A stretch of 64,000 nt of DNA from Prosthecobacter sp. (GCF_034366625.1 NZ_JAXMIH010000006.1:434001-498000); one strand, 5' to 3'; numbered from the stretch's first letter, positions 37,330-47,200 are shown. A program made the numbers and translations. Notes: a model not told the origin generated them from the sequence alone.

Positions 37330-38432
37330 ACATGCGCGAAGAGCGAAGGGCGAAGGGCAAAGGGTCCAGGCAAATGCAAAGCGAGCCTGGAGCCTGGCAC
37401 ATGCGGCGAAGCGTCCTCATAACGATCTTTGGCTTGTGCGTTGCTCTTTGCCCTTCGCCCTTTGCCCTTCACGCCCAAGATCCCGCGCTGCGTTTCGGCG
37501 GAGCGATTCCGCAGGAAGTTGAAACCGTGTACGAGCGCGGCCTTGCCTGGCTGGCATCGAAGCAGAGCGAGCAGGGCAACTGGCAGGGCGGCAACGATGG
37601 CGCCGGTGTGGATGGCATCTGCCTCATGGCCTTTCTGGCGAGCGGTGAGGATCCGAACTTCGGCCGTTACGCGGCGAACATCCGTCGTGCGCTGCGTGCC
37701 ATCATCCGCAGCCAGGATGCGAGCACCGGTTACCTGCCCAACAGCATGTACCATCACGGTTTTGCCATGCTCGCACTCTCCGAGGCCTACGGAGCGGTGG
37801 ATGAATCGCTGCTGTGGGAAGGCGGCAAGCCGGTCCGCACGATCGGGCAGGCGCTCGATCTCGCGGTCCGCTGTGCCGGCACCTCGCAGAAGGCGAACCG
37901 CTGGGGTGGCTGGCGTTACATGCCGAACTCGACGGACGCGGACACCTCGGTGACGGGCGCGGTGCTGATGGGGTTGCTGGCCGCGCGCAACGCGGGCATG
38001 GAGGTCTCTGATGAAGTCATCAATGCCGCGCTGGAGTACATGCGCCGCAGCACCGGCAAGGATGGCAGCGTGGCCTACGCCGGCGGCTTTGGCGGCTTCG
38101 GCGAGTCGATGAACCGCAGCGCCATCGCCACGCTCGTCTCCGCCGTGTCGAAGCACAAGGATTCCGAGGAGTTCAAGGCCACGCTGAAGCACATCACCGA
38201 GCGGCTGGAGCACACCGAGGGCAACTACAAGGAGTACTTCCGCTACTACATGGCGCAGGCCTTGTTCCAGGGCGACTACGCCTCGTGGCAGAAGTGGAAC
38301 GCCGCCACCGCCCGCGTGCTCAGTGAGAGCCAGGCGCCGGATGGCAGCTTCAACAACGAGGCCTACGCCACCGGCATGTCCCTGCTGGCCATGGCGCTGA
38401 ACTACCGCTTCCTGCCGATCTATGAACGCTAA
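37326..38432 (+). CDS. Prenyltransferase/squalene-oxidase-repeat secreted protein
   Basis: A protein of up to 368 aa with the alpha/alpha-toroid repeats of the terpenoid-cyclase/prenyltransferase superfamily: GLAWLASKQSEQGNWQGG, DGICLMAFLASG, AIIRSQDASTGYLPN, GFAMLALSEAYG, WGGWRYMPNSTDADTSVTGA and SQAPDGSFNNEAYATGMSLL. There is no DxDD cyclase motif, so it is probably a binding protein. ATG 37326 overlaps the upstream stop; ATG 37401 opens a clean signal peptide (MRRSVLITIFGLCVALCPSP). The DNA between 37336 and 37472 is a palindromic repeat, so the start region looks remodelled. Similar proteins close many MoxR clusters in this phylum. Confidence 0.85.
   Translation: MNMREERRAKGKGSRQMQSEPGAWHMRRSVLITIFGLCVALCPSPFALHAQDPALRFGGAIPQEVETVYERGLAWLASKQSEQGNWQGGNDGAGVDGICLMAFLASGEDPNFGRYAANIRRALRAIIRSQDASTGYLPNSMYHHGFAMLALSEAYGAVDESLLWEGGKPVRTIGQALDLAVRCAGTSQKANRWGGWRYMPNSTDADTSVTGAVLMGLLAARNAGMEVSDEVINAALEYMRRSTGKDGSVAYAGGFGGFGESMNRSAIATLVSAVSKHKDSEEFKATLKHITERLEHTEGNYKEYFRYYMAQALFQGDYASWQKWNAATARVLSESQAPDGSFNNEAYATGMSLLAMALNYRFLPIYER
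37336..37472. repeat. AAGGGC-type inverted repeat over the start and signal peptide of the 37326 gene
   Basis: GAGCGAAGGGCGAAGGGCAA (left arm, 37336-37366) faces TTTGCCCTTCGCCCTTTGCC (right arm, 37441-37472). The right arm encodes the C-terminal half of the signal peptide (LCPSPFAL). The same repeat family is found inside the cytochrome gene at 4391-4480. Confidence 0.75.
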
Positions 38433-41400
38433 ACGCATCCTCACCTTCCTGGCGCTGGCATGTGTGACCCGCGCCTCTGAACTGCATTGGCAGAATGGCG
38501 AATGGATCGGCGGCCATTTGATGGAGGTCGCGGACGATCATGTCGTCTGGCGCTCGGAAATATTCACCGAGCCGCTCAAGGTCAGCCTGAGCGTGCTGCG
38601 TCGTGTGGGCAAGCTGCCGGAAGACCGGCCGACGAAGGAGCCCTTCAGCATCCGCATGGCCGATGGCACGCGGCTCTATGGCAACGTCGTCGGCATAAGC
38701 GCGACGACGATCGCGTTGAAGTCCGCACGCTTTGGCACCATGCGGATCGAGCGCAGCGCCGTGGCGAGCATCAAGCGTCTCAGCGGCGCGGGCATTCTGT
38801 TTGCGGCACCCACGAGCACGAACGGGTGGATCGAAAGCGATGTTAAAAACAACAAGAAGCTCTGGCGGGTGATTCCCGGAGCCGCTTTGAGGCAGTACGG
38901 CTGGAATCGCAGCGCGACCCTGCCCTTGGAGCTGCCGGAGCAGGTGGAGATGCAGTTCAACCTCACGTCCACCGTGCGGCCGGAGTTCAAGCTCGACCTC
39001 AAAGTCTCCGCGCAGGAGAAGGTGACCATCGAAACCTGGGTGGATGATGTCGTGCTGCAAGGCCGCGTGTTTCAAAGCCTCAAGACGCTCAAGGATACCG
39101 ATCATCGCGTGGCGATGACGCTGTTTTGGAATCGCAAGACCGGCCTGTGCGCCATTTACAATGCGGACGGCAAAAAGCTGGCGGAAACGAGCAAGCCGCC
39201 GGTGGAAGATGAAAAAGAGAAGGCTGCGGAGAAAAAACCTGCGGACAAGGCGGGCGGCGGCCTGTTTGGCGCTTTGCTCGGCGTGGTTCAGGGCGTGGCC
39301 CAGGCCAAGGTCGATGCCGCTCGTGCGCAAGTCCGCGTGACCTCCAGCACAGCAGACAACACACCGGCGGGATTCACGCTGCTGAACAAAGGGCCTGATC
39401 TGAAGCTGGAAGGCCTGCGCATCCGCGCCTGGGACGGCACGCTGCCCACCGACATCACGGACGCGCGTCCACGCGTGGAACTGGCGGACGGTCATCATCT
39501 CAAGGCTTCCGTCGTGCGGGCCGATGCCGCTGGTTTGACCGTGCGCGCCAAAGACACCGGCAAGGAAACGACCCTGCCATGGGACAAGGTGCTCGGCGTC
39601 GAGATGGAGCCGCCCTCGCCCTTTTACAGCGCGCTTTCACCGGGCACGGAGTTGTGGTTTGCGGATGGCGAATGGATCTCCGGCCTGCTCCTGCACATGC
39701 GCAACGAGGTGGCGACGATGAAGACCGGCTGGTGCAAAGATCCCGTGTCCTTCAAATACGGCGAAGCCCGCCGCATGGACCTGCGCGAGAACAAACCCGG
39801 TCCCAAATCACCCGATCTCGCCACGTTGGACACGCTCATCATGGACAAGAAAAAGCCGCTGCACGGCACGCTCGATGCCGGGGGCGAGCCCCAGCCGCGC
39901 TGGCGTGTGGTTGGCGGCTTGAGCTCCGTCGCCATGATCAATCCCGCGAACTTCGAGATCACGCGGGCTGCCACGGCGCAGCCGGAGGGCATCCGCAGCG
40001 ACGCCCTGTTTTATCTGAACAATGGAGACGTGGTGCCAGGAACGCTGCGGGCGATTGATGCGAAGCTGGTCGATCTGGATTCCAGCCTCGCCGCAGTGAA
40101 GCAACTGCCGGCTGAAAAACTCCAGGCCATCCAGTTCGGCGGCGCTCCCTTGAATCTCGACGGTTTCGAAGACCCCGGCTGGCAGCGCGTGCGTGGCGAT
40201 GAGAAAGTGGTGAAGCGCAACGGCAAGGCGGCGATTGATTTCGAACCCGGCGGCTCCTGGGGGCATCCGTCCTTCATGCAGGTGAACGAACTCAGCTTCA
40301 CGCTGCTCAGCAACGGCTTCAGCGCTCTGCGCGTGCGGTTGTTCTGCGACGGCGTCAATCCCGCCGCGCCGAGCACGAACCTGCTCTTCGGCCACATGGG
40401 CAGCGAGGTGTGCTTCGGCCTCGAATCCAGCGGCGACCAGATGGACCGGCAGTTCCGCCTGCGCACCACCGGCCCCATGCCGGTGCGCATCACCATCAGC
40501 GAAAACAACATCGAGGTTTTCTTCAACGGCGTGTCCGCGCGCAAGATCGTGCTCACTCCGAAGATGCTCTCCGGCAGCGGCCTCATCATCGAGCCGTTCA
40601 GCCTGTGGGGGAATGGTGAGCGCGATGTGAAGATCAACTCATTCAGCGCACGCATCGCCCCGGGCCGTCTGGCCGTGCCGGTCGTCGATCTGCGGGCCAA
40701 GGAGCATGCGCTCACCGTGCCGCGCTTCCGCAAAGAAGATCCGCCGCGGCATGCGCTGCTCGCCGCGAACGGCGACCTGCTGCGTGGCGTGATCGAAGCC
40801 GCCACCGCGAAGCATTTTTCGATTCGCTCCGGTTTGGAGACCATCCAGGTGCCACGTGACCGCGTGAAGGCCGCCGTGTGGCTCGTCAAACCGGCGGATG
40901 CCGTCAGTGACGCCTTCGAAGCACGGGCGAAAGAGGGCGATCCGCCCGCCATCACACACTGGCTGCTGCTCAACAACGGCGGCCGGCTCGGCTTGAAGGT
41001 GGAACGCTTCGCCAACGATGCCGTGGTCGGCAAAAACGCCCTGCTCGGCGACTGCCGCGTGCCCTTGCCGCAGATCCACATCATCCGCACCGCCACGCCG
41101 CCGGACAGCGCCGCCATGCTGGCCCTGCGAGATTGGAAATTGAAGTTCGCGCCCGAACCCGTGCTGCCGGAGACCGGCGGGCAGAGTTCTCCGCTGCTCA
41201 ACAAGGATGCCAAGCCCTTCAAACTGCCGCTGCTCGCTGGTGGTGACTTCGATCTCGCGCAGGAGAAGGGCAAAGTCATCGTCCTCGACTTCTGGGCCAC
41301 TTGGTGCGGCCCCTGCATCAAATCCCTGCCCGACATGATCGATCAGATGTCCGCCTTCGATGCCAAAAAGGTCCGCTTCATCGGCGTCAATCAGGCCGAG

Positions 41401-41619
41401 GCCAAAGAAGCTGTGAAAACCTTCCTCGAAACCCGCGGCTGGAAGTTTGAAGTCGCCCTCGATGCCAACCAACGCGTCGGCCAGTCCTTCGGCGTCGAAG
41501 GCATCCCCCACACCGTCGTCATCGGCCCCGATGGCAAGGTGGCGTATGTGAAGACCGGCTATGAACCCGATGGCGCGAAGAAGATCGCGGAGATGGTGAA
41601 GAAGCTGTTGGAGAAATAG
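38422..41619 (+). CDS. Very large exported protein with C-terminal TlpA-like thioredoxin domain
   Basis: A 1065-aa protein, last of the MoxR operon, overlapping the previous gene by 11 bp. A short signal peptide (ILTFLALACVTRASE) precedes repeats of a small beta module: QNGEWIGGHLMEVADDHVVW near the start and FADGEWISGLLLHMRNEVAT near 410, with related segments near 515 and 770. A concanavalin-like region (about 600-760) precedes the redoxin domain (about 925-1065) with active site WATWCGPC and GVEGIPHTVVIGPDG. The thioredoxin part should reduce or isomerise disulfides in the periplasm. The fusion to the long beta-module region is not one I recognise as named. Confidence 0.85.
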   Translation: MNAKRILTFLALACVTRASELHWQNGEWIGGHLMEVADDHVVWRSEIFTEPLKVSLSVLRRVGKLPEDRPTKEPFSIRMADGTRLYGNVVGISATTIALKSARFGTMRIERSAVASIKRLSGAGILFAAPTSTNGWIESDVKNNKKLWRVIPGAALRQYGWNRSATLPLELPEQVEMQFNLTSTVRPEFKLDLKVSAQEKVTIETWVDDVVLQGRVFQSLKTLKDTDHRVAMTLFWNRKTGLCAIYNADGKKLAETSKPPVEDEKEKAAEKKPADKAGGGLFGALLGVVQGVAQAKVDAARAQVRVTSSTADNTPAGFTLLNKGPDLKLEGLRIRAWDGTLPTDITDARPRVELADGHHLKASVVRADAAGLTVRAKDTGKETTLPWDKVLGVEMEPPSPFYSALSPGTELWFADGEWISGLLLHMRNEVATMKTGWCKDPVSFKYGEARRMDLRENKPGPKSPDLATLDTLIMDKKKPLHGTLDAGGEPQPRWRVVGGLSSVAMINPANFEITRAATAQPEGIRSDALFYLNNGDVVPGTLRAIDAKLVDLDSSLAAVKQLPAEKLQAIQFGGAPLNLDGFEDPGWQRVRGDEKVVKRNGKAAIDFEPGGSWGHPSFMQVNELSFTLLSNGFSALRVRLFCDGVNPAAPSTNLLFGHMGSEVCFGLESSGDQMDRQFRLRTTGPMPVRITISENNIEVFFNGVSARKIVLTPKMLSGSGLIIEPFSLWGNGERDVKINSFSARIAPGRLAVPVVDLRAKEHALTVPRFRKEDPPRHALLAANGDLLRGVIEAATAKHFSIRSGLETIQVPRDRVKAAVWLVKPADAVSDAFEARAKEGDPPAITHWLLLNNGGRLGLKVERFANDAVVGKNALLGDCRVPLPQIHIIRTATPPDSAAMLALRDWKLKFAPEPVLPETGGQSSPLLNKDAKPFKLPLLAGGDFDLAQEKGKVIVLDFWATWCGPCIKSLPDMIDQMSAFDAKKVRFIGVNQAEAKEAVKTFLETRGWKFEVALDANQRVGQSFGVEGIPHTVVIGPDGKVAYVKTGYEPDGAKKIAEMVKKLLEK

Positions 41620-41626
41620 TTCACGG

Positions 41627-41810
41627 TTCGCAGTTTCTCTGTTCGCAGTTTGGTTCATTCGCATGTGAGGCGCACGAACTAGGTGTGGCATCCAAGGGCG
41701 CTTGCCGTTTTGGAGTGCTCCAGTCCTCTGGAGCTTTTCGCAGGCCATGGGACGCTCGAAAGCGCCAGAGGGCTGGCGCACTCCAGGACGCTGACGCGAC
41801 GTGCGAACCG
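41627..41810. repeat. Palindromic element with nested arms
   Basis: Outer CGGTTCGCA (41627-41635) pairs with TGCGAACCG (41802-41810). Inner arms TGGAGTGCTCCAGTCCTCTG (41711-41740) and its imperfect complement (41757-41785; AGAGGGCTGGCGCACTCCA) match at about 26 of 29 positions. It starts 8 bp after the operon's last stop codon and could act as a transcript end. Confidence 0.7.
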
Positions 41811-41874
41811 ATGATGAAATCATCGCCCTGAGTCATAAAACACTGATTTTCAGGGCGGAAGGTGGCTGCCGCAG

Positions 41875-42240
41875 CTCGATTGCGGAGTCTTCCGGCGTGT
41901 CAGGAGACTCCCGAGGCTCAATTACGGAGCCGTCCCGCTTGTCAGGAGTCTCCGGAAGCCCGATTGCGGAGTCGTCCTGCTTGTTGGAGCTCTCCTTCAT
42001 CTCGATTACGGAGTCCTCCGGCGTGTCGGCAGTCTCCCAAGCCCCAATTGCGGAGTCCTACGGCGTGTTGGGAGTCTCTTCCACCTCGATTGCGGAGTCT
42101 TCCTGCTTGTGGGAGCCTCGGTTACCCCGATTACGGAGCCCTCCCGCGTGTTGGGAGTCTCCTGAACCTCGATTGCGGAGTCCTCCAGCTTGTCAGGAGC
42201 CTGCTGGACCTTGATTGCGGAGCTGCGGGGCTTGTCAAAA
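41875..42240. repeat. 42-bp minisatellite, about 8.7 copies
   Basis: Diverged units of exactly 42 bp, each with the core ATTGCGGAGTC or ATTACGGAG and a GTCAGGAGNCTCC-like half. Translated on the minus strand the unit reads as a 14-residue period of the type DSAIEVxETPNTxE, but one copy carries a stop; on the plus strand two frames are open. The array ends about 25 bp before the ArsR-like start codon. Confidence 0.9.
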
Positions 42241-42265
42241 GGCTCGGCCCGGACACAATCACTCC

Positions 42266-42610
42266 ATGAGCCAGCCAGCCGCGCCTCCCACCCTGCCCGC
42301 GCCACCACCGCAGGTCATCCCGGCGGATACCGTCTATGCCGCGCTCGGCGATCCCACGCGGCGGAGGATTCTCCAAATCCTCGCCCACGGTCAATCTCAC
42401 ACCGCCACGACTCTGGCAGGCAACGTCGGCAAACGACTCGACGCCACGCTCAAACACCTCGTCGCGTTGCGCGGTGCTGGTCTGGTGGTGACGGCGGAGA
42501 ACCCGCAAGACGGCCGCCGTCTCCTCTACCGCCTCACTCCCGCCATCCCCGTGACCAAGACCACCACCGGCTGGGAGATGGACTTCGGGTATTGTATGGT
42601 GCGGTGCTGA
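42266..42610 (+). CDS. ArsR-type winged-helix transcriptional regulator
   Basis: A 114-aa DNA-binding protein. After a Pro/Ala-rich start (MSQPAAPPTLPAPPPQVIPA) it has an ArsR/GntR-like wHTH: VYAALGDPTRRRILQILAHG, recognition helix around TTLAGNVGKRLDATLKHLVA, wing ENPQDGRRLLYRL. The C-terminus WEMDFGYCMVRC is a tail seen on related verrucomicrobial regulators. It lacks the ELCVCDL metal site, so it is probably not an arsenic sensor. ATG 42266 is chosen because it lies just after the tandem repeat and gives the usual N-terminus. The target is unknown. Confidence 0.82.
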   Translation: MSQPAAPPTLPAPPPQVIPADTVYAALGDPTRRRILQILAHGQSHTATTLAGNVGKRLDATLKHLVALRGAGLVVTAENPQDGRRLLYRLTPAIPVTKTTTGWEMDFGYCMVRC

Positions 42611-42668
42611 ATGAAGGCGACCTCTCGGGATATTTTTCAGCTTCCAGTATCCGCCCACAGCGCACCCA

Positions 42669-42757
42669 CCGACAGGTTTGTTGCCTGAGTACGACATGGG
42701 AGGATAAAACGACACCCGTGAGCCCCGAAATCTGTACTCAGGCAACCAATCTGTCGG
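42669..42757. repeat. Inverted repeat pair downstream of the ArsR-like gene
   Basis: Arms of 23 bp (42669-42691 and 42735-42757; motif TTGCCTGAGTA / TACTCAGGCAA) match at 21 positions around a 43-bp core. The core holds no ORF. It fills the 226-bp gap before the DUF695-RraB gene and looks like a small insertion or terminator. Confidence 0.7.
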
Positions 42758-42836
42758 CTATAAAGCTGCTGACAAACACACGAATCTGTTAACCATCCAC
42801 ACTGTTCGGGCAACCAACAGCGCCACTCTCTACCAC

Positions 42837-43571
42837 ATGAGCGTTTGCCCTAACCACGACTGGGACTCTTATTCTTACAGCACCGACAGCGGCCCAGTTA
42901 TTGTGGGTTTCCACACGGAGGCGAACAAGATTGATCAGAGCAAGTATCCATATTGCGCCAGAGTTATTATCACGATCAAGGCCCCCAACCACAACGGAGG
43001 CCCTGCACAGGACGAGGCCCAGATTCTATGGGATATGGAGGATCGTTTGGTCGAAGCTCTTGATGCTGCTTCAGTCCCTTGCCTGCTCCTTGGTCGTCTT
43101 ACACACAGCGGCAGACGCGAGTTGGTGTTTCAGGTTGCTGATTACACCCCTTTTCGCCCACCAGTTGGGCGTTGGATTCGGGAGCACGCAGCTTATGAGA
43201 CCGATGTTTCTGAGCATGACGGATGGGACTTTTACTTTGAGTCTGTTTGGCCCTCAGAGACCTCATGGTTGCTGATCATGGATCGCCGTGTTGTAGATAA
43301 CCTCGTGAAGGCTGGCAGTGACGCATCGAAGCCACATTCGCTGGAGTTCGTCTTTCGGGGAGATCAAAGTGCTTTGCAGGAGATGCAGACGGCGCTCTCT
43401 TCCCGTGGATATACGCTTCTCGACTTCTCGCCCGATGAGTCTCGTTTGATCATGGCTCGCAGTATGACTCTGGACGTCGGCGAGATTTTCAGGGAGAGTG
43501 TAGCCCATCACGAACTATGTGGGAGTCTTGGAGTTGAGTATGACGGGTGGGGAGCGTTGACAGTCTCATGA
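42837..43571 (+). CDS. DUF695 - RraB-like two-domain protein
   Basis: A 244-aa soluble protein. The N-terminal part (about 5-135) matches the DUF695 type (PVIVGFHTEANKIDQSKYPY, RLVEALDAASVPCLLLGRLT, YETDVSEHDGWDFYFESVWP). The C-terminal part (about 160-244) resembles RraB, the inhibitor of ribonuclease E: SLEFVFRGDQSALQEMQTAL, followed by HELCGSLGVEYDGWGA, the RraB-type ending. Such fusions occur in other bacteria. It may modulate RNA turnover, but that is inference. Codon use is less GC-rich than the neighbours, suggesting recent acquisition in a repeat-rich region. Confidence 0.75.
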   Translation: MSVCPNHDWDSYSYSTDSGPVIVGFHTEANKIDQSKYPYCARVIITIKAPNHNGGPAQDEAQILWDMEDRLVEALDAASVPCLLLGRLTHSGRRELVFQVADYTPFRPPVGRWIREHAAYETDVSEHDGWDFYFESVWPSETSWLLIMDRRVVDNLVKAGSDASKPHSLEFVFRGDQSALQEMQTALSSRGYTLLDFSPDESRLIMARSMTLDVGEIFRESVAHHELCGSLGVEYDGWGALTVS

Positions 43572-43813
43572 AAGCGGTCACCTCCAAACCAAGGCCGAAC
43601 AAAACGGATGCAGGCAACGGCTCGAATGGCATCTGTCGTGTCATCGACGGTTGCCAGCGCCCCCCGGCGCTGCCCTTCGGGTTGCCTTCAGCAAGCTATG
43701 TCGCTCCGCTCCATTCCCGCTCGCCGTCGCCTGATCCGGGATGTTAAGCCAAGAAATAGAGCGCTTTTTCGTCGGAACCATCGAAGCACCCACCCTGAAA
43801 CAAGGAGAACACC
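43572..43813. other. 242-bp intergenic region with a GC hairpin
   Basis: CAGCGCC (43655-43661) pairs with GGCGCTG (43666-43672). No T-run follows. I see no coding sequence; short open frames here are not supported by composition or start signals. Confidence 0.4.
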
Positions 43814-44026
43814 ATGACCCAAGCCCAGGCCAAAAAAACCATCGTCGTGAACCTCGCGCTCTGGTTTGTCGCGATGCTGCTGCGTCCGCTGATTCAGATG
43901 CTTCCCACCGGATCGGGCGCTCCGCCGAAGATCTTTGAGCTGCTCGTGCCGATCTTCTTCATCATGCTCGCCGGTGCGTCCACGTATCTGCTCAAGTCTG
44001 CGATTGGAACGACGAAGGACGACTAG
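43814..44026 (+). CDS. Small two-helix membrane protein
   Basis: A 70-aa protein with two membrane helices (IVVNLALWFVAMLLRPLIQM and IFELLVPIFFIMLAGASTYL) joined by a short Pro/Gly loop and ending in a charged tail (GTTKDD). An AAGGAG Shine-Dalgarno at 43801-43806 supports the start. No family recognised. It stands alone, followed by a strong inverted repeat that probably ends its transcript. Confidence 0.72.
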   Translation: MTQAQAKKTIVVNLALWFVAMLLRPLIQMLPTGSGAPPKIFELLVPIFFIMLAGASTYLLKSAIGTTKDD

Positions 44027-44050
44027 GGCAGCATCATGACAACTGGGTGG

Positions 44051-44109
44051 TACGTTGTTCACGCTTTAGCGTGACGAGGGCTTTCCCACGCTGAAGCGTG
44101 AACAACGTA
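44051..44109. repeat. Inverted repeat TACGTTGTTCACGCTT
   Basis: Arms 44051-44073 and 44087-44109 match at 22 of 23 positions around a 13-bp loop. Each arm also contains its own small palindrome (CACGCT..AGCGTG). It lies between the small membrane protein and the autotransporter stop and may be a shared terminator or a dispersed element. Confidence 0.75.
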
Positions 44110-44133
44110 CTCCAAGCATGGCCTGTCAAAGAA

Positions 44134-44167
44134 GCAGGCGCGACCCCCATGAAAAGATCGCGCCTGC
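44134..44167 (-). terminator. Hairpin downstream of the autotransporter gene
   Basis: GCAGGCGCGA (44134-44143) pairs with TCGCGCCTGC (44158-44167). On the minus strand it is followed by TTCTTTGAC. It lies 94 bp beyond the autotransporter stop and is a likely terminator despite the weak T-run. Confidence 0.55.
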
Positions 44168-44260
44168 GTGGTTATGGCCAAGTGATCCGAAGCGCTCCCT
44201 GATGCGCTGTCCGGCGGTTGGCGTTGTGCCGGACCGCGACCAGGGAGAATTCGAGACCGC

Positions 44261-47200
44261 TTAGAAGTTGATGCGGAAGCCTGCCTTGAGGTGGTGGCTG
44301 GATTCACCGCCGAAGTGGCCTTCATAGCCGGCGTAGGCCGTGACGGCTTTCGCGATGGCGTAGCTGGCGTTCACCCGTGTGACGACCTGGGTGTCGTCGC
44401 TGCCGGCGAAGTTCACCGGGTAGCTGGCGGTGGGGACGTTGACGAGGTTCACCGCCATCTGGCTTTTGTCGTTTTGCAGCGCCTGCTGCACCGAGAGGCC
44501 GACTTCCAGATTGAACGGCCTGCCTGCCAGCTCCGTGCTCCACAGGGCGGAGAGACCGGCCTCGGCGATGAAGCGCGAGTCCGTGTAACCGCCGACGTTG
44601 AGCGCGTCGATGGTGCCAGTTTCGGTGAATCCGCCCACCTTGGTGTTCGAGTAGGTGAGCGACAAACGCGGGGCGATGGAGACATTGCCCACACGCCAGC
44701 CTTTGTACTGCACGCCGAGGAAACCGACGTAGCTGCTGGAGTCGGTGGAGCCGGTGGCCAGGCCGTTGACCGTCTGGCGGCGGAGATCAAAGTCCTGCTG
44801 CGTGTAGCCGAGGCTGCCGAAGAAGGTGAAGCTCTTCGCCACAGTGACGCGGCCGAAGATCATGGCACCAAAGCCCTCGGACTCCGCGCTGCCGAGCGGG
44901 GCGCTGATGCTGCCCTCGCTCATGCTGCCGGCGATGCCGACGGTGTAGTCCTCGGAAGCGAGCAGATTGAGGCCCGCATAGTAATCGTTGCGGCTGACGT
45001 CGGCGTTGTCGGCCGTGCTCATGCTGCTGTTGGTGTAGCCAAAGAACAGGGACATGTGCTCCGGCACGTCGGTGAAGCTGTCCTCACCGGGCTGGGCGGG
45101 CATGTAGTTCATCGGCGAAACACGATCCTGGATGGCCTGCGCGAGCACCTGATTGCCCATGAAGGCGTAATCGGCCATGGAGCCGTAGTAGTCCGGGACA
45201 TATTTGGCGAGATCAGCGCCGGAGCCGTTGGCGGCGTCGGTGATCTGCAAGGCAAGCGCTCCGGCGATGGTGGAGCTGTCGATCTGATTGGGGCCGACGA
45301 GCGCCGAGTTGAAGATCGCCGTGGCAGCGGCGCTCTGGTTCGCATTGGAACCGAGTTCAGCAAAGGTGCTGGTGGGACCGTTGAGACCGGTGGCGGTGAG
45401 CAGGCCGGTGTTCACGTCGAAGACGACGGCGGCATTCACGACCGCAGCCGCGCCAATGCCGACGCCATCAGCGTCGAAGTCCACGACCGCAAAAGTGCCA
45501 GTGAGGTGATTGATGGGCAGTGCGCCAGCCGCACCAGCGATAATCTGGAACGAGTTGCCTTGAACAGGGGTGAACCCACCAAAGCCAGCCACATTCAACG
45601 TGCCGCCCACGGCACTGGCCACTGCACCTGGGGTGGTGAGCCGGACCTGATCGAAGTCCGTGCCCGCAACGCCACCGAGTCCAGCCAGTTCGGCCTTGAC
45701 CACGCCAAGAACAGGCGCAGCACCGGCAAGGGTCACGATACCAGGGGAGAAGCCCGGAGTGATGGTGCCGAGGTTGATGACATTCCCGGTGCCGACGAAG
45801 GTGATGTTCCCGGAGATCGTCGAACCGAAGGGAATGATGAAGTCATTCGCGCCGATGTTGATGATCCCAGTTGTGCCCGGAGTGCTGGTCACGGTGGTGA
45901 AGATGATGGTGCCACCGCCGCTGAGGTCCAGCGTGCTACCGTTCGCAATGGTGATCGTGGTGCTGTTCAGTGTGGCACCGCTGCCGACGATCAGGCCGTT
46001 GGAGATGGTGGTGCTCTCAGTGGTGGTGGTGCCGCCGCCGAGATTCAAGGGGGTGCCGACGCCAGGAGTGCCGGTGATCAGATTGGAATTCGGGGCGTTG
46101 ATGATCCCAGTGAAGAGGCCACCGTCGCTGATGACGAACTGGTTGCCGTTGGTATTGACAGTGCCCGAACCGAGGAGCGTCGTGAAGGTCTCCATGCCGC
46201 CGGTGTAATCGAGGTTCAGGATGCCGTTCACCGTTACAGAAGCGGTGTTGAGGATCAATTCCGTCGCCTTCAGGTCGAGCACGCTCAAGGCATTGATGAC
46301 GACGATGGACGCCTGGCTGGTGCCGAAGAGATCCACAGCACCATTGGTGGTGATTGTGCCAGTGCCGAGGTTGGCATTGATGATCGAGCCGTCGTTGAGG
46401 TTGTAGTTCAGCGCCGTGAGGGTAGAGGGACCGTTGAGGGTGCCGGTGCTGGTGTAGGAATTGACCGTGTCATTGGTGGATCCCAGGTTCATGGTGCCGT
46501 TGTTGGACACATCAGCGGCCGAGGAGAGCCCGCCGGTCTTGCTGTCGAGCACGACGCCGGAGGCGACGTTGACGATCTTGCTGGCAAGGCTGCCGGTGAG
46601 ATCGGCGCTGCCACCATTGAAGTTGGCGGTGCCGGTGGAGGTGTTCGCGCCGGAGAGCGTGAGCTTGCCGGTGCCGGTTTTGGTCAGGACCGAGGAATCC
46701 GTGCCGCTGATCACGCCGGAGAAGGTGGTGTCCGCATTGGCATTGGAGACGAGCGTGTTGGACTGAAGCTCGATGGCCCCGGCACCTGCGATGGTGCTGA
46801 CGGACTCATTGCCGCCGAGGCGGAAGGTCGCACCAGAGGCCACGATGATGTCGGAGGCGTTGTCGATGCGCTCGTTGCCAGAGGTTTCGACGGTGCCTGC
46901 GTTCACGGTGGTGTCGCCGGTGTAGGTGTTGGCACCGGAGAGGGTGAGCTTGCCCGTGCCGGTTTTGGTCAGCGATCCATTCGTGCCGCTGATGACGCCT
47001 GCCACCGTGGTGTCGGTGCTGTCGCCTGCGGTGAGGTTTTTCGCGCCGAGGACGATGTTCGAACCCGCCACACCCGCGATGGAGGCGATGGTTTCGCTGC
47101 TGGCGTCAATGGCCGAGATGTCGAAGGTGCCGGTGGCACTGGTGATGCTCACTGCGGTGAGGTCGGAGAGCGAACCGCCCGCCGAGAGGGCGAAAATGCC

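Larger units (their letters stand above)
41620..42265. other. 646-bp gene-free repeat region after the MoxR operon
   Basis: No convincing gene is present. The interval holds a palindromic element (41627-41810) and then a 42-bp tandem repeat (41875-42240). Long reading frames cross the tandem repeat in several frames simply because 42 is a multiple of three. Confidence 0.7.

Noticed and set aside
41875-42240. Regular repeats resembling a CRISPR array
   Set aside because: The 42-bp units are directly joined without unique spacers and diverge along their whole length; no cas genes are near. It is a minisatellite.
42131-42745. A 204-codon minus-strand frame across the ArsR-like gene
   Set aside because: It crosses the tandem repeat and the antisense of a winged-helix gene; it has no recognisable content.
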